A stretch of DNA of 64,000 nucleotides, from NCBI RefSeq assembly GCF_013085465.1, contig NZ_CP049838.1:3968001-4032000 (forward strand), written 5' to 3'. Of this stretch, positions 1-8,053 are shown in pieces (within the stretch, counting starts at the first letter, position 1; each line of letters opens with the position of its first letter). The translations under genes and the position numbers were made by a program. The notes under the pieces are model-generated. The model ran no database searches. It saw only the letters and a list, made by a program, of their open reading frames with translations, and was not told the origin of the DNA. This DNA comes from Streptomyces asoensis (GTDB lineage: Bacteria; Actinomycetota; Actinomycetes; Streptomycetales; Streptomycetaceae).

Positions 1-775
1 CCCGGGTGTCCGGCAGCCCGGGGGGCCACACGCGTGCCGAAGTGTCCAGCAGCGCTTGATACGGTCCCACCGCTCGGGTACCCAGTCGGCGCAACGCCGC
101 CCACATGGTCACCTGGTTGGCCGAGATCACCGGTATGCGTAGTTCGGCCTCCAGTTGGGGGATGACGTCGTAGGTCGGCAGGTTGGTGCAGGAGATGAAC
201 AGCACGTCGGCGGTCGCGGGCGCGGGCACCGCCCGGTGGGCCATCTCCACCACCTCCCGGTACGGCACCTTCCAGATGTGCCGGGTCAGGCCCATGAACG
301 CGCGTCCGGTGACCGTGCCGCCCGCCTCGGCCACGTACTCCTCCAGCGACCGCGTCACCGACTCCGTGTACGGCGTCACCAGGGCCACCCGGCGGGCGCC
401 CAGCTCCGTCAGGGCCTCGATCAGCGCGCCCGAGGTGGTCACGGACGGCGTCGCACCGGCCCGGGTCATCGCCTCGCACATCGCCCGCTCCCCCGCGAGC
501 CCGCCGACGAAGCTGCCCGAGGCGCAGGCATAGGCGACGGTCTCCGGGGCGACCGCGATCAGGGTGCGGACGGCGTCCCTGAGGGTCTCGTGCTCGCTCA
601 CCCGGCGGGCGAGGTCCAGGCTGACCTCGACCGGGACGTACGGCGTGCGGGTCAGGTGGAGCGAGACGTCGTCCGGCGTCCAGCGCCACAGCTCGCGATC
701 CAGCGCGAAGTCGAAGGGGGCGACGACACCGAGGCCGCGCTGCGCGCGGGGGCCGCCGAGAAAGGTGACGTCCAT
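1..775 (-). CDS. Maleate isomerase / Asp-Glu racemase family protein (C-terminus cut by window edge)
   Basis: Reading from an ATG at 775 gives MDVTFLGG and then an open frame to base 1 with no stop, so the 3' end lies outside the window. About 258 residues are visible, close to the full length of the family (roughly 240-260). Both cysteine motifs of the two-Cys maleate isomerase/arylmalonate decarboxylase fold are present: YACASGS in the N-terminal half and SCTNL in the C-terminal half. Family members isomerise or racemise small dicarboxylic acids in the cytoplasm. EutA of ectoine-utilisation loci belongs here, which fits the nearby Ehu-type transporter, but the substrate is not visible. It is divergent from the dehydrogenase at 913, so the 137-bp gap must hold both promoters. 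Confidence 0.8.
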   Translation of the reverse strand, partial: MDVTFLGGPRAQRGLGVVAPFDFALDRELWRWTPDDVSLHLTRTPYVPVEVSLDLARRVSEHETLRDAVRTLIAVAPETVAYACASGSFVGGLAGERAMCEAMTRAGATPSVTTSGALIEALTELGARRVALVTPYTESVTRSLEEYVAEAGGTVTGRAFMGLTRHIWKVPYREVVEMAHRAVPAPATADVLFISCTNLPTYDVIPQLEAELRIPVISANQVTMWAALRRLGTRAVGPYQALLDTSARVWPPGLPDTR

Positions 776-912
776 TGCGGGCACCGCCCTCACCGGGAGA
801 CAGGATGCGCAACGAGCCGTACGAACGGCCGTGTTGACGACGGTAGGTTCGGGTGCGAACGTGGTCAATCCGCGCACGTCAGGCACTTGGTCACGGACGG
901 AGGGGGCACCGG

Positions 913-1875
913 ATGGCCGTCGTCCCCGCAGCTCTGCCCACGCTTCTCGTGTTGGACGCCGATCCCCTCCCCCGGCTCGGGCGCCTCACCGGGCGGGCCC
1001 GGGTGCTGCACACCGACGAGGCCTCCCTCGCCGCGCGGCTGCCCGCGGCGGACGTCCTGCTGGTCTGGGACTTCACCTCGCACGCGGTGCGCGCCGCCTG
1101 GCCCGGCGAGGGGCCGCGGCCGCGCTGGGTGCACACGGCGAGCGCGGGCGTGGACCACCTGCTGAGCCCCGAGCTCGCCGCCTCGGACACGGTGGTGACC
1201 AACGCCCGCGGGATCTTCGACGAGCCGATCGCCGAGTACGTCGCCGCGCTGGTCCTGGCGATGGCGAAGGATCTGCCGCGAAGCTGGGAGCTTCAGCAGC
1301 GGGGCGAGTGGCGTCACCGGGAGGGCGGGCGGGTCTCCGGGACCCGGGCGGTCGTCGTCGGGTCCGGGCCGATCGGACGGGCGATCGCCCGCACCCTGAA
1401 GGCGCTCGGCATGACCACGGCTGTCGTCGGCCGCGTCCCGCGCACCGGCATCCACGGACCCCAGGATCTGGACCGGCTCCTCGCCCGCGCCGACTGGGTG
1501 ATCGCGGCCGCCCCGCTCACCGAGCAGACGCACGGCATGTTCGACACGCGGCGGTTCGGCGTGATGCAGCCCTCCGCCCGCTTCGTGAACGTCGGCCGCG
1601 GGCCGCTGGTCGTCGAGGAGGCGCTGGTGCAAGCCCTGGAGCGGCGATGGATCGCGGGCGCCGCCCTGGACGTCCTCACCACCGAACCCCTCGCTGCCGA
1701 CAGCCCGTTGTGGCACGTGCCGGGGCTGCTGATCTCGCCCCACATGAGCGGCGACACGGTCGGCTGGCGGGACGAACTCGGCGCGCAGTTCGTGGAGTTG
1801 TTCGAGCGGTGGGCGGCGGGCCGACCGCTGAAGAACGTGGTCGACAAGCAGCGCGGATACGTGCCCGGACACTGA
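913..1875 (+). CDS. D-2-hydroxyacid dehydrogenase, NAD(P)-dependent
   Basis: A 320-residue member of the D-isomer 2-hydroxyacid dehydrogenase family, which interconverts 2-oxoacids and D-2-hydroxyacids. The Rossmann motif GSGPIGRAIA lies near the middle. The catalytic Arg is in NVGRGPLV, the Glu in the TTEPL segment and the His in SPHMSG near the C-terminus, so all three key residues are present. I chose the ATG at 913 because GGAGGGGG stands just upstream; an in-frame ATG at 853 has no such site. The stop is 23 bp from the amidase start, so the two are probably co-transcribed. Physiological substrate unknown. Confidence 0.87.
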   Translation: MAVVPAALPTLLVLDADPLPRLGRLTGRARVLHTDEASLAARLPAADVLLVWDFTSHAVRAAWPGEGPRPRWVHTASAGVDHLLSPELAASDTVVTNARGIFDEPIAEYVAALVLAMAKDLPRSWELQQRGEWRHREGGRVSGTRAVVVGSGPIGRAIARTLKALGMTTAVVGRVPRTGIHGPQDLDRLLARADWVIAAAPLTEQTHGMFDTRRFGVMQPSARFVNVGRGPLVVEEALVQALERRWIAGAALDVLTTEPLAADSPLWHVPGLLISPHMSGDTVGWRDELGAQFVELFERWAAGRPLKNVVDKQRGYVPGH

Positions 1876-1898
1876 CGTCCCCGGCCTCGGGAGGGTGC

Positions 1899-3272
1899 AT
1901 GACCGACCTCACCACACTCACGGCGACCGAGCTCCTCGACGGTTACCGCAAGGGCGGGTTCAGCCCCGTGGAGGCGACCCGCGCGGCCCTGGACCGGGCC
2001 GAGCGGATCCAGCCGGAGGTGAACGCGTTCGTACGGATCCTCGCCGACGAGGCGTCGGCGCAGGCGCAGGCCTCGCGGGAGCGGTGGCGGCGCGGGGAGC
2101 CGGCCGGGCCGCTCGACGGAGTGCCGGTGACGGTCAAGGACATCCTGCTGCTCAAGGGGCATCCGACCCTGCGCGGCTCGAAGTCCGTCGACCCGTCGGG
2201 CTCCTGGGACGAGGACGCCCCTGCCGTCGCCCGGCTGCGCGAGGCCGGCGCGGTCTTCGTCGGCAAGACCACCACCCCCGAGTACGGCTGGAAGGGGGTG
2301 ACGGACTCCCCGCTGACCGGCGTGACCCGCAACCCGCACGACCCGTCGCGCACGGCGGGCGGTTCCAGCGGCGGGAGCGCGGCCGCCGTGGCGCTCGGCG
2401 CGGGGCCGCTGTCGCTGGGGACGGACGGCGGGGGCAGCGTCCGTATCCCGGCCGCGTTCTGCGGGATCTTCGCGCTGAAACCGACGTACGGCCGCGTGCC
2501 GTTGTACCCGGCGAGCGCCTTCGGCACGCTGGCGCACGTGGGTCCGATGACCCGGGACGCGGCGGACGCGGCGCTGCTGCTCGACGTGATCGGCGTGCCG
2601 GACTCGCGGGACTGGTCGGCGCTGGGTCCGGCGGACGGGTCGTTCCGGGCGGGGCTCGACCGGGGCGTGCGCGGGCTGCGGGTGGCGTACTCGCCGTCGC
2701 TGGGCGGACAGGTCGCCGTACGGCCGGGGGTCGCGGCGGCCGTACGGCGGGCCGTGGAGCGGCTGGCGGAACTCGGCGCGTACGTCGAGGAGGCCGACCC
2801 GGACTTCACCGACCCGGTGGACGCCTTCCACACCCTGTGGTTCGCCGGGGCGGCCCAGGTGACCCGGCGGCTGGGGGCGGACCGGCGGGAGTCGCTCGAC
2901 CCCGGGCTGCGGGAGATCTGCGCCGAGGGCGCGCGGTACACCGCCCTCGACTATCTGACCGCGGTGGACGTCCGGATGGAACTGGGCCGCCGCATGGGCC
3001 GTTTCCACGACACCTACGACCTGCTCCTCACCCCGACGCTGCCGATCACGGCGTTCGAGGCGGGAGTCGAGGTGCCGGCGGGGTCGGGGCATCGGCGCTG
3101 GACGGGTTGGACGCCCTTCACCTATCCCTTCAACCTCACCCAGCAGCCCGCGGCGACGGTTCCGGTGGGGACGGACGACGACGGGCTGCCGGTGGGGTTG
3201 CAGATCGTGGCCGCCCGCCACCGGGACGACCTGGTGCTACGGGCGGGGCATGCGTTGCGCGGCCGGCCGTAG
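1899..3272 (+). CDS. Amidase (amidase-signature family)
   Basis: A 457-residue amidase-signature hydrolase. The Ser-cisSer-Lys triad is visible: Lys in VTVKDI (about residue 80), the signature GGSSGGSA, and the nucleophile region GTDGGGSVR about 20 residues later. Length is normal for bacterial amidases. The start at 1899 follows GGGAGGG 5-10 bp upstream, immediately after the dehydrogenase. The family releases ammonia from carboxamides, and AtzF or GatA specificity cannot be told from sequence. Its place beside a hydroxyacid dehydrogenase, a DUF3830 gene and an importer suggests breakdown of an imported nitrogenous compound. Confidence 0.88.
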   Translation: MTDLTTLTATELLDGYRKGGFSPVEATRAALDRAERIQPEVNAFVRILADEASAQAQASRERWRRGEPAGPLDGVPVTVKDILLLKGHPTLRGSKSVDPSGSWDEDAPAVARLREAGAVFVGKTTTPEYGWKGVTDSPLTGVTRNPHDPSRTAGGSSGGSAAAVALGAGPLSLGTDGGGSVRIPAAFCGIFALKPTYGRVPLYPASAFGTLAHVGPMTRDAADAALLLDVIGVPDSRDWSALGPADGSFRAGLDRGVRGLRVAYSPSLGGQVAVRPGVAAAVRRAVERLAELGAYVEEADPDFTDPVDAFHTLWFAGAAQVTRRLGADRRESLDPGLREICAEGARYTALDYLTAVDVRMELGRRMGRFHDTYDLLLTPTLPITAFEAGVEVPAGSGHRRWTGWTPFTYPFNLTQQPAATVPVGTDDDGLPVGLQIVAARHRDDLVLRAGHALRGRP

Positions 3273-3275
3273 CCC

Positions 3276-3794
3276 TCACCCGGGCGGGCCGGAACGCCGG
3301 AACCGCAGCGTCTCTCCCGCCGCGCCCGTTCGCCACAGGTCGTTGCACGCTTCCGCCATCTCCTCCAGGCCCGCCACGATCCGGCCCCAGACGATGCCGG
3401 GGACCCAGCCGACGTCGCCGTTGAGGAGCAGGTTGTTGCGTTCGTAGAAGAGGGCCAGGTCGACGACGGTCGTGTCCGGGCGGACCTCGCGGTCGTAGCC
3501 GTAGGCGCCGGTGCCCAGTTCCGTTCCGGCGAAGGAGAAATAGCAGAGATCTCCGGGAATCGGGGTGACCGTCGGATTCTCCAGGGGCGGTTCCGTTTCC
3601 GCGAAGGGTGGGAAGAGGGCGTAGATCTCGTTGCGGGCGTACTTCGCGTGATAGACGTCACCGGCGAGAGGCAGGGCGTTCCAGACGGCGTCGCAGGTGA
3701 CCGGGGCGCGGTCGGCCAGCAGTTTTGCCGTGCAGTGGATTCCCCGTTTCACCAGGGAGACCTCGAGGTAGCGGTCGGCAGCCATGCGATCCAT
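3276..3794 (-). CDS. DUF3830 family protein
   Basis: About 172 residues with the DUF3830 pattern: RYLEVSLVKRGIHCTAKLL, then TCDAVWNALP, a central segment giving HAKYARNEIYALFPP, and a PGDLCYF segment. The family resembles cyclophilin-like small beta-barrels and is often found beside amidases and amino-acid-type ABC transporters; its activity is unknown. It converges on the amidase with a 3-bp gap and diverges from the binding-protein gene. Two starts are close, 3794 (MDRMAADR) and 3785 (MAADR). The ribosome site is weak for both, so the N-terminus is uncertain by three residues. Confidence 0.75.
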   Translation of the reverse strand: MDRMAADRYLEVSLVKRGIHCTAKLLADRAPVTCDAVWNALPLAGDVYHAKYARNEIYALFPPFAETEPPLENPTVTPIPGDLCYFSFAGTELGTGAYGYDREVRPDTTVVDLALFYERNNLLLNGDVGWVPGIVWGRIVAGLEEMAEACNDLWRTGAAGETLRFRRSGPPG

Positions 3795-3832
3795 GGTGCA
3801 TACGTCGTGTCGTCCTGGGTAGCCGCGCCGCC

Positions 3833-4747
3833 ATGGCTCCACCGACCAGACAACTCAGTCATCGCATACACACAACCGGAACCTCCCGCCGATCGCTGCT
3901 CGCGGGGGTGGCGGCGCTCGGCACGCTGGGCGTCGCGGGCTGCTCACGGGTGGCGACGGCGTCGACCGCACCCGGCGGCGACCTGCTGGAGAGACTCCGC
4001 GCGCAGGGTGTCGTACGGCTCGGGATAGCCGGTGAGATTCCCTTCGGATACATCGACAGGGACGGTCAACTTACGGGTGAGGCACCCGAGTTGGCGAAAG
4101 CGATATTCAAGCGGCTCGGCGTCGACAAAGTGCAGCCCGTGCCCACCGAGTTCGGCTCGCTCATTCCGGGCCTCGGTTCCCAGCAGTTCGATGTCGTGGC
4201 CGCCGGGATGTACGTCAATCCCGACCGCTGCGAGCAGGTGATATTCGCCGACCCGGACTATCAGATGCTGGATGCCTTCATCGTCCGTAAGGGGAACCCG
4301 AAGGGGTTGCACTCCTACCGGGACGTGGTGGAGAAGGGCGCGAAGTTCGCCACCGGGACCGGGTACGCCGAGATCCAGTACGCCGTCGAGGCGGGGTACA
4401 AGCAGAGCGACATCCTGATCGTTCCTGACCAGGTCGCCGGGCTGAACGCCGTCGAGGCGGGGCGGGTCGACGTCTTCGCCGGTACGGCGCTCACCGCCCG
4501 TGAGGTCGTCAAGAAGTCCGCCAAGGCCGAGGCGACCAAGCCGTTCGCCCCGCTGGTCGACGGCAAGCCGCATGTCGACGGGGGCGCGTTCGCGTTCCGG
4601 CCGACCGAGACGAAGCTGCGGGACGCCTTCAACGTCGAGCTGCGCAAACTGAAGAAGAGCGGGGAGTTGTTCCGCATCCTGCGGCCCTTCGGGTTCACCG
4701 AGGCCGAGATGACCGACCTGACCGCGAAGGAGCTGTGCGGCGGATGA
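3833..4747 (+). CDS. ehuB: ABC transporter substrate-binding lipoprotein, EhuB-like
   Basis: A family-3 (polar amino-acid type) solute-binding protein of about 304 residues. The N-terminus has SRRSLLAGVAA followed by VAGC, a Tat-type lipoprotein signal with the Cys as lipid anchor, so it should sit on the outer face of the membrane. The mature domain includes GEAPELAKAIFKRLG, TEFGSLIPGL and NPDRCEQVIFADPDY, closely like the ectoine/hydroxyectoine binder EhuB. The stop overlaps the permease start by ATGA at 4744. EhuB-type annotation is by similarity only, and the neighbours are not the standard ectoine-degradation set. The start at 3833 is the first ATG giving a sensible signal. Confidence 0.85.
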   Translation: MAPPTRQLSHRIHTTGTSRRSLLAGVAALGTLGVAGCSRVATASTAPGGDLLERLRAQGVVRLGIAGEIPFGYIDRDGQLTGEAPELAKAIFKRLGVDKVQPVPTEFGSLIPGLGSQQFDVVAAGMYVNPDRCEQVIFADPDYQMLDAFIVRKGNPKGLHSYRDVVEKGAKFATGTGYAEIQYAVEAGYKQSDILIVPDQVAGLNAVEAGRVDVFAGTALTAREVVKKSAKAEATKPFAPLVDGKPHVDGGAFAFRPTETKLRDAFNVELRKLKKSGELFRILRPFGFTEAEMTDLTAKELCGG

Positions 4748-5388
4748 CCTCGGGACTCTGGGAACTCGTCCTCAGGGGGATCTGGGCGACCGTTCAACTG
4801 CTGGTGTTCAGCGCCCTGCTGGGCGCTGCCGTCTCCTTCGTCGTCGGGATCGCGCGGACCCATCGGCTGTGGATCGTCCGCTTCCTCGCGGGCTTCTACA
4901 CCGAGGTGTTCCGCGGGACCTCGGCCCTCGTGATGATCTTCTGGGTGTTCTTCGTGCTGCCGCCCGCCTTCGGCTGGCAGCTGGTGCCGATGTGGGCGGG
5001 CACCCTCGCGCTCGGGCTGACGTACGGCGCGTACGGCGCCGAGATCGTGCGCGGTGGCCTCCAGGCCGTCGACCCGGCACAGCGGGAGGGCGGCATCGCG
5101 CTCGGCTTCACGCCCGGGCAGCGGATGCGCAAGATCCTGCTGCCGCAGGCGGTGCCGGAGATGATCCCGCCGTTCTCCAACCTCCTCGTCGAACTGCTCA
5201 AGGGCACCGCCCTGGTGTCCGTCATGGGCATGGGCGACCTGGCCTTCAGCGGCAACCTGGTCCGCCTGGCGCTCCAGGAGAGCGCGGAGATCTACACCTA
5301 CGTACTGCTCATCTACTTCGTGATCGCGTTCCTGCTCACCCGGGTGATGCGCGGGCTCGAGAACCACCTGAAGGCGGGTGTGCGATGA
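4744..5388 (+). CDS. ehuC: Amino-acid ABC transporter permease, EhuC-like
   Basis: A 214-residue inner-membrane permease of the HisM/GlnP type. Hydrophobic segments run through most of the length, and the EAA-like loop is visible as GGIALGFTPGQRMRKILLPQAVPEMIPP. ATGA overlaps on both sides (4744 and 5385) show tight translational coupling with the binding protein and the second permease. It should form the heteromeric channel with EhuD and be driven by EhuA. Ectoine specificity is inferred from the binding protein, not from this gene. Confidence 0.87.
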   Translation: MTSGLWELVLRGIWATVQLLVFSALLGAAVSFVVGIARTHRLWIVRFLAGFYTEVFRGTSALVMIFWVFFVLPPAFGWQLVPMWAGTLALGLTYGAYGAEIVRGGLQAVDPAQREGGIALGFTPGQRMRKILLPQAVPEMIPPFSNLLVELLKGTALVSVMGMGDLAFSGNLVRLALQESAEIYTYVLLIYFVIAFLLTRVMRGLENHLKAGVR

Positions 5389-6035
5389 ACTGGGACTGGA
5401 ACGCGGTCCGCGACTTCATGCCGTTGTTCTGGGACGGCCTGCTGGTCACCCTCCAGGCGCTGGTCCTCGGCTCGCTGATCTCGTTCACGCTGGGTCTGGT
5501 GTGGGCGCTGCTGATGCGGACACCCACGCGGTGGGTGCAGTGGCCGGTCGGGATCGTGACCGAGTTCGTCCGGGACACCCCGCTGCTGGTGCAGCTGTTC
5601 TTCCTCTTCTACGTGCTGCCCGAATGGGGACTGACCCTGTCGGCGATGGCCACCGGGGTCGTCGCGATCGGGCTGCACTACTCGACGTACACGATGCAGG
5701 TCTACCGGGCCGGTATCGAGGCGGTGCCCGTCGGCCAGTGGGAGGCGGCGACCGCGCTGAACCTGCCGAAGGCCCGGACCTGGCGTGCGGTGATCCTTCC
5801 GCAGGCGGTCCGCCGGGTCGTGCCGGCGCTCGGCAACTACGTCATCTCGATGCTCAAGGACACGCCGATGCTGATGGCGATCACCGTGCTGGAGATGCTC
5901 GGCCGGGCCCGGCTCTTCTCCCAGGAGCACTTCCAGTTCACCGAGCCCCTCACGGTGATCGGCGTGGCCTTCATCGTCATCTCCTATCTCGCCTCCGTCC
6001 TCATGCGCACCCTGGAGCGACGCCTTGTCCGTTGA
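5385..6035 (+). CDS. ehuD: Amino-acid ABC transporter permease, EhuD-like
   Basis: A 216-residue permease paralogous to the preceding one. It has several hydrophobic spans and an EAA loop in which WEAATALNLPKARTWRAVIL precedes PQAVRRVVPAL. It overlaps EhuC by ATGA, and its own 3' end overlaps the ATPase start by 11 bp. Length is typical of this permease family. It is the second half of the transmembrane channel. Confidence 0.87.
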   Translation: MNWDWNAVRDFMPLFWDGLLVTLQALVLGSLISFTLGLVWALLMRTPTRWVQWPVGIVTEFVRDTPLLVQLFFLFYVLPEWGLTLSAMATGVVAIGLHYSTYTMQVYRAGIEAVPVGQWEAATALNLPKARTWRAVILPQAVRRVVPALGNYVISMLKDTPMLMAITVLEMLGRARLFSQEHFQFTEPLTVIGVAFIVISYLASVLMRTLERRLVR

Positions 6036-6804
6036 CACCCTCAAGCAGCCCGCCGACACCCCCAAGAGCACCGAGCTGATACGGCTGGAACAGGTCACCA
6101 AGCGGTTCGGGGACAACACCGTCCTCGACCATCTGGACTTCTCCGTGCAGCCCGGCAAGCACGTCACCCTCATCGGCCCCTCGGGCTCCGGCAAGACCAC
6201 GATCCTGCGGCTGCTGATGACCCTGACCAAGCCCGACGAGGGCACCATCACCGTCGACGGGCAGCAGCTGTTCCCGGCGCCGGAGAAGCAGGTCCGCGAG
6301 GTCCGCAAGAAGATCGGGATGGTGTTCCAGCAGTTCAACCTGTTCCCGAACATGAGCGTGCTCAGAAACCTCACCGAGGCCCCGGTGACCGTGCTCGGCC
6401 TGTCCAAGGACGAGGCGGAGGAGCGGGCTCGTGAGCTGCTGGACCTGGTGGGCCTGGCCGACAAGTGCGACGCGAAGCCGTCCCGGCTGTCGGGCGGCCA
6501 GCAGCAGCGCGTCGCGATCGCCCGGGCGCTGGCGATGCGGCCGCAGATCCTGCTCCTCGACGAGGTCACCTCGGCGCTGGACCCGGAGCTGGTCGCGGGC
6601 GTCCTCGACGTCCTCAGGGACATCGCCCGCACCACCGACATCACGATGCTCTGTGTGACGCACGAGATGAACTTCGCCCGGGACATCTCCGACCAGGTCC
6701 TGATGTTCGACGCGGGCCGGGTCATCGAGGCGGGACCGCCGGAGCAGATCTTCGGCTCACCGGAGCAGGAACGCACGCGGGAGTTCCTGAGCGCGGTGCT
6801 GTAG
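6025..6804 (+). CDS. ehuA: Amino-acid ABC transporter ATP-binding protein, EhuA-like
   Basis: A 259-residue cytoplasmic ATPase. Walker A is GPSGSGKTT, the Q-loop is in VFQQFNLFPNM, the signature is LSGGQQQR, Walker B is ILLLDEVTSALD and the switch His is in CVTHEMNFARD. The start is a TTG at 6025 inside the end of ehuD, with GGAG 8-10 bp upstream; no ATG is well placed. It is the last gene of the importer operon. No clear terminator was seen in the 194 bp before the IclR gene. Confidence 0.88.
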   Translation: MSVDTLKQPADTPKSTELIRLEQVTKRFGDNTVLDHLDFSVQPGKHVTLIGPSGSGKTTILRLLMTLTKPDEGTITVDGQQLFPAPEKQVREVRKKIGMVFQQFNLFPNMSVLRNLTEAPVTVLGLSKDEAEERARELLDLVGLADKCDAKPSRLSGGQQQRVAIARALAMRPQILLLDEVTSALDPELVAGVLDVLRDIARTTDITMLCVTHEMNFARDISDQVLMFDAGRVIEAGPPEQIFGSPEQERTREFLSAVL

Positions 6805-6998
6805 GGACTTTCCCCAGCTCTCGACGACGGGGCATGACTTTGGCATATGCCAGCGTGTCAGCGCCGCAGTTGAGGGGGCCGAAGGTGCAACACATTCTCG
6901 TCAACAACCCCTCCCCCCGGCCCCCTTGGCCGCTATCGTGGAGGTGATTCGCTGCCAGATCAGGAATCACGGCCAGAAAGGCGACCAGGGGGGAAACC

Positions 6999-7757
6999 GT
7001 GGCGCTGAAGCACGAGCCGACCGTGCCGTACCACTCGGCCCAGGAAGCGTTGCGCGTCCTGGAGACGGTGGCGCGGCACTCCACCGGTGTCACCGACGCC
7101 GAACTCGCCCGTCAGACCGGACTCACCGCGGAGCGGCTGACCACACTCCTGCGCATGCTGCGCCGCGAGGGCTACGTCGAGCAGATCGCCGACGGGGCGT
7201 ACGTCACGGGCGACGCCCTGACCCGCCTGGGCTCCACGCACCACCGCGAACAAGCCCTGCGCGACCAGCTCCAGCGCACCCTCGACCGGCTCCGCGACTC
7301 CGTCGGCGCCGCCGTCTACATCAGCCGGTACGTGGACGGCGAGGTCACGATCACCCAGTACGCCGACGGCCCCGCCACCCCGTCCGTCAACGAGTGGGTC
7401 GACTTCCGCTCCTCCGCCCACGCCACCGCGCTCGGCAAGAGCCTGCTCGGCCAGCTCGACCACAACGGCCGGCGCGACCACCTCTCCCGGCACAAGATGG
7501 CCCGGCTCACCTCGCGCACCATCACCAGCGACAAGCTGCTGCTCTCCCGCCTGGAGGCACAGCCGCCCACGGTCCCGATGCTCGACCTCCAGGAGTACGC
7601 GATCGGCACGGTCTGCGCGGCCGTCCCGATCACCGCCGGCTCCATGGCGGGCTGTCTGGCCCTCTCCCTGCCCGTCGAGCACGCCCACCGGCTCCGCCAG
7701 GCCGCCGAGACCCTGAACAGGAACGCGGCACCGGTACTGCTGTCGCTCGCGATCTGA
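6999..7757 (+). CDS. IclR-family transcriptional regulator
   Basis: A 252-residue regulator with an N-terminal winged helix (ALRVLETVARHSTGVTDAELARQTGL, about residues 15-40) and a C-terminal IclR effector domain (GKSLLGQL and GTVCAAVPITAG). It starts at a GTG preceded by AGGGGGGAAACC. It lies downstream of the importer operon in the same direction but 194 bp away, so it probably has its own promoter. Control of the importer/amidase locus is a reasonable guess from position only. Confidence 0.85.
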   Translation: MALKHEPTVPYHSAQEALRVLETVARHSTGVTDAELARQTGLTAERLTTLLRMLRREGYVEQIADGAYVTGDALTRLGSTHHREQALRDQLQRTLDRLRDSVGAAVYISRYVDGEVTITQYADGPATPSVNEWVDFRSSAHATALGKSLLGQLDHNGRRDHLSRHKMARLTSRTITSDKLLLSRLEAQPPTVPMLDLQEYAIGTVCAAVPITAGSMAGCLALSLPVEHAHRLRQAAETLNRNAAPVLLSLAI

Positions 7758-7870
7758 CGCCCGTCCGACAGATGGCCCGGCGGGTGCTCCCGGCATGGTC
7801 CGGAGCACCTCCGCGGACCGGGTAGTATTTTCTCCGTCGCCAGCCGCCGAAGGCGGAGGGCGGGAGTCAT

Positions 7871-7944
7871 GCGCCGCTAGCTCAGTTGGTTAGAGCAGCT
7901 GACTCTTAATCAGCGGGTCCGGGGTTCGAGTCCCTGGCGGCGCA
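7871..7944 (+). tRNA. tRNA-Lys (anticodon CUU), copy 1
   Basis: A 74-nt cloverleaf. The acceptor stem GCGCCGC pairs perfectly with GCGGCGC, the D-arm contains AGTTGGTTA, the anticodon loop is CTCTTAA (CTT = Lys) and the T-loop is TTCGAGT. CCA is not encoded. A TAGTAT at 7823-7828 could be the -10 element. It is identical to the copy at 13834. Confidence 0.97.
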
Positions 7945-7949
7945 CGATG

Positions 7950-7998
7950 ACGGTGGCGGCTTGTGTTCGCAGAAAGCGCGAACGCAAGCCGCCACCGT
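7950..7998 (+). terminator. Long hairpin terminator of tRNA-Lys copy 1
   Basis: Bases 7950-7970 pair with 7978-7998 (14 perfect pairs, one G-T, six more pairs) around a 7-nt loop. It starts five bases after the tRNA and is followed by a short T-rich run, so it probably ends the tRNA transcript. Confidence 0.75.
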
Positions 7999-8053
7999 TG
8001 TGTTTTGTGCGGCGAAGCCGCGCGTTGCGGGGGTTCCGCCACCCGCACCCCCC

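Noticed and set aside
865..3221. Long minus-strand frames opposite the dehydrogenase and amidase
   Set aside because: They are GC-codon shadows of well-supported plus-strand enzymes; the translations are Arg/Pro/Gly-rich with no domain.
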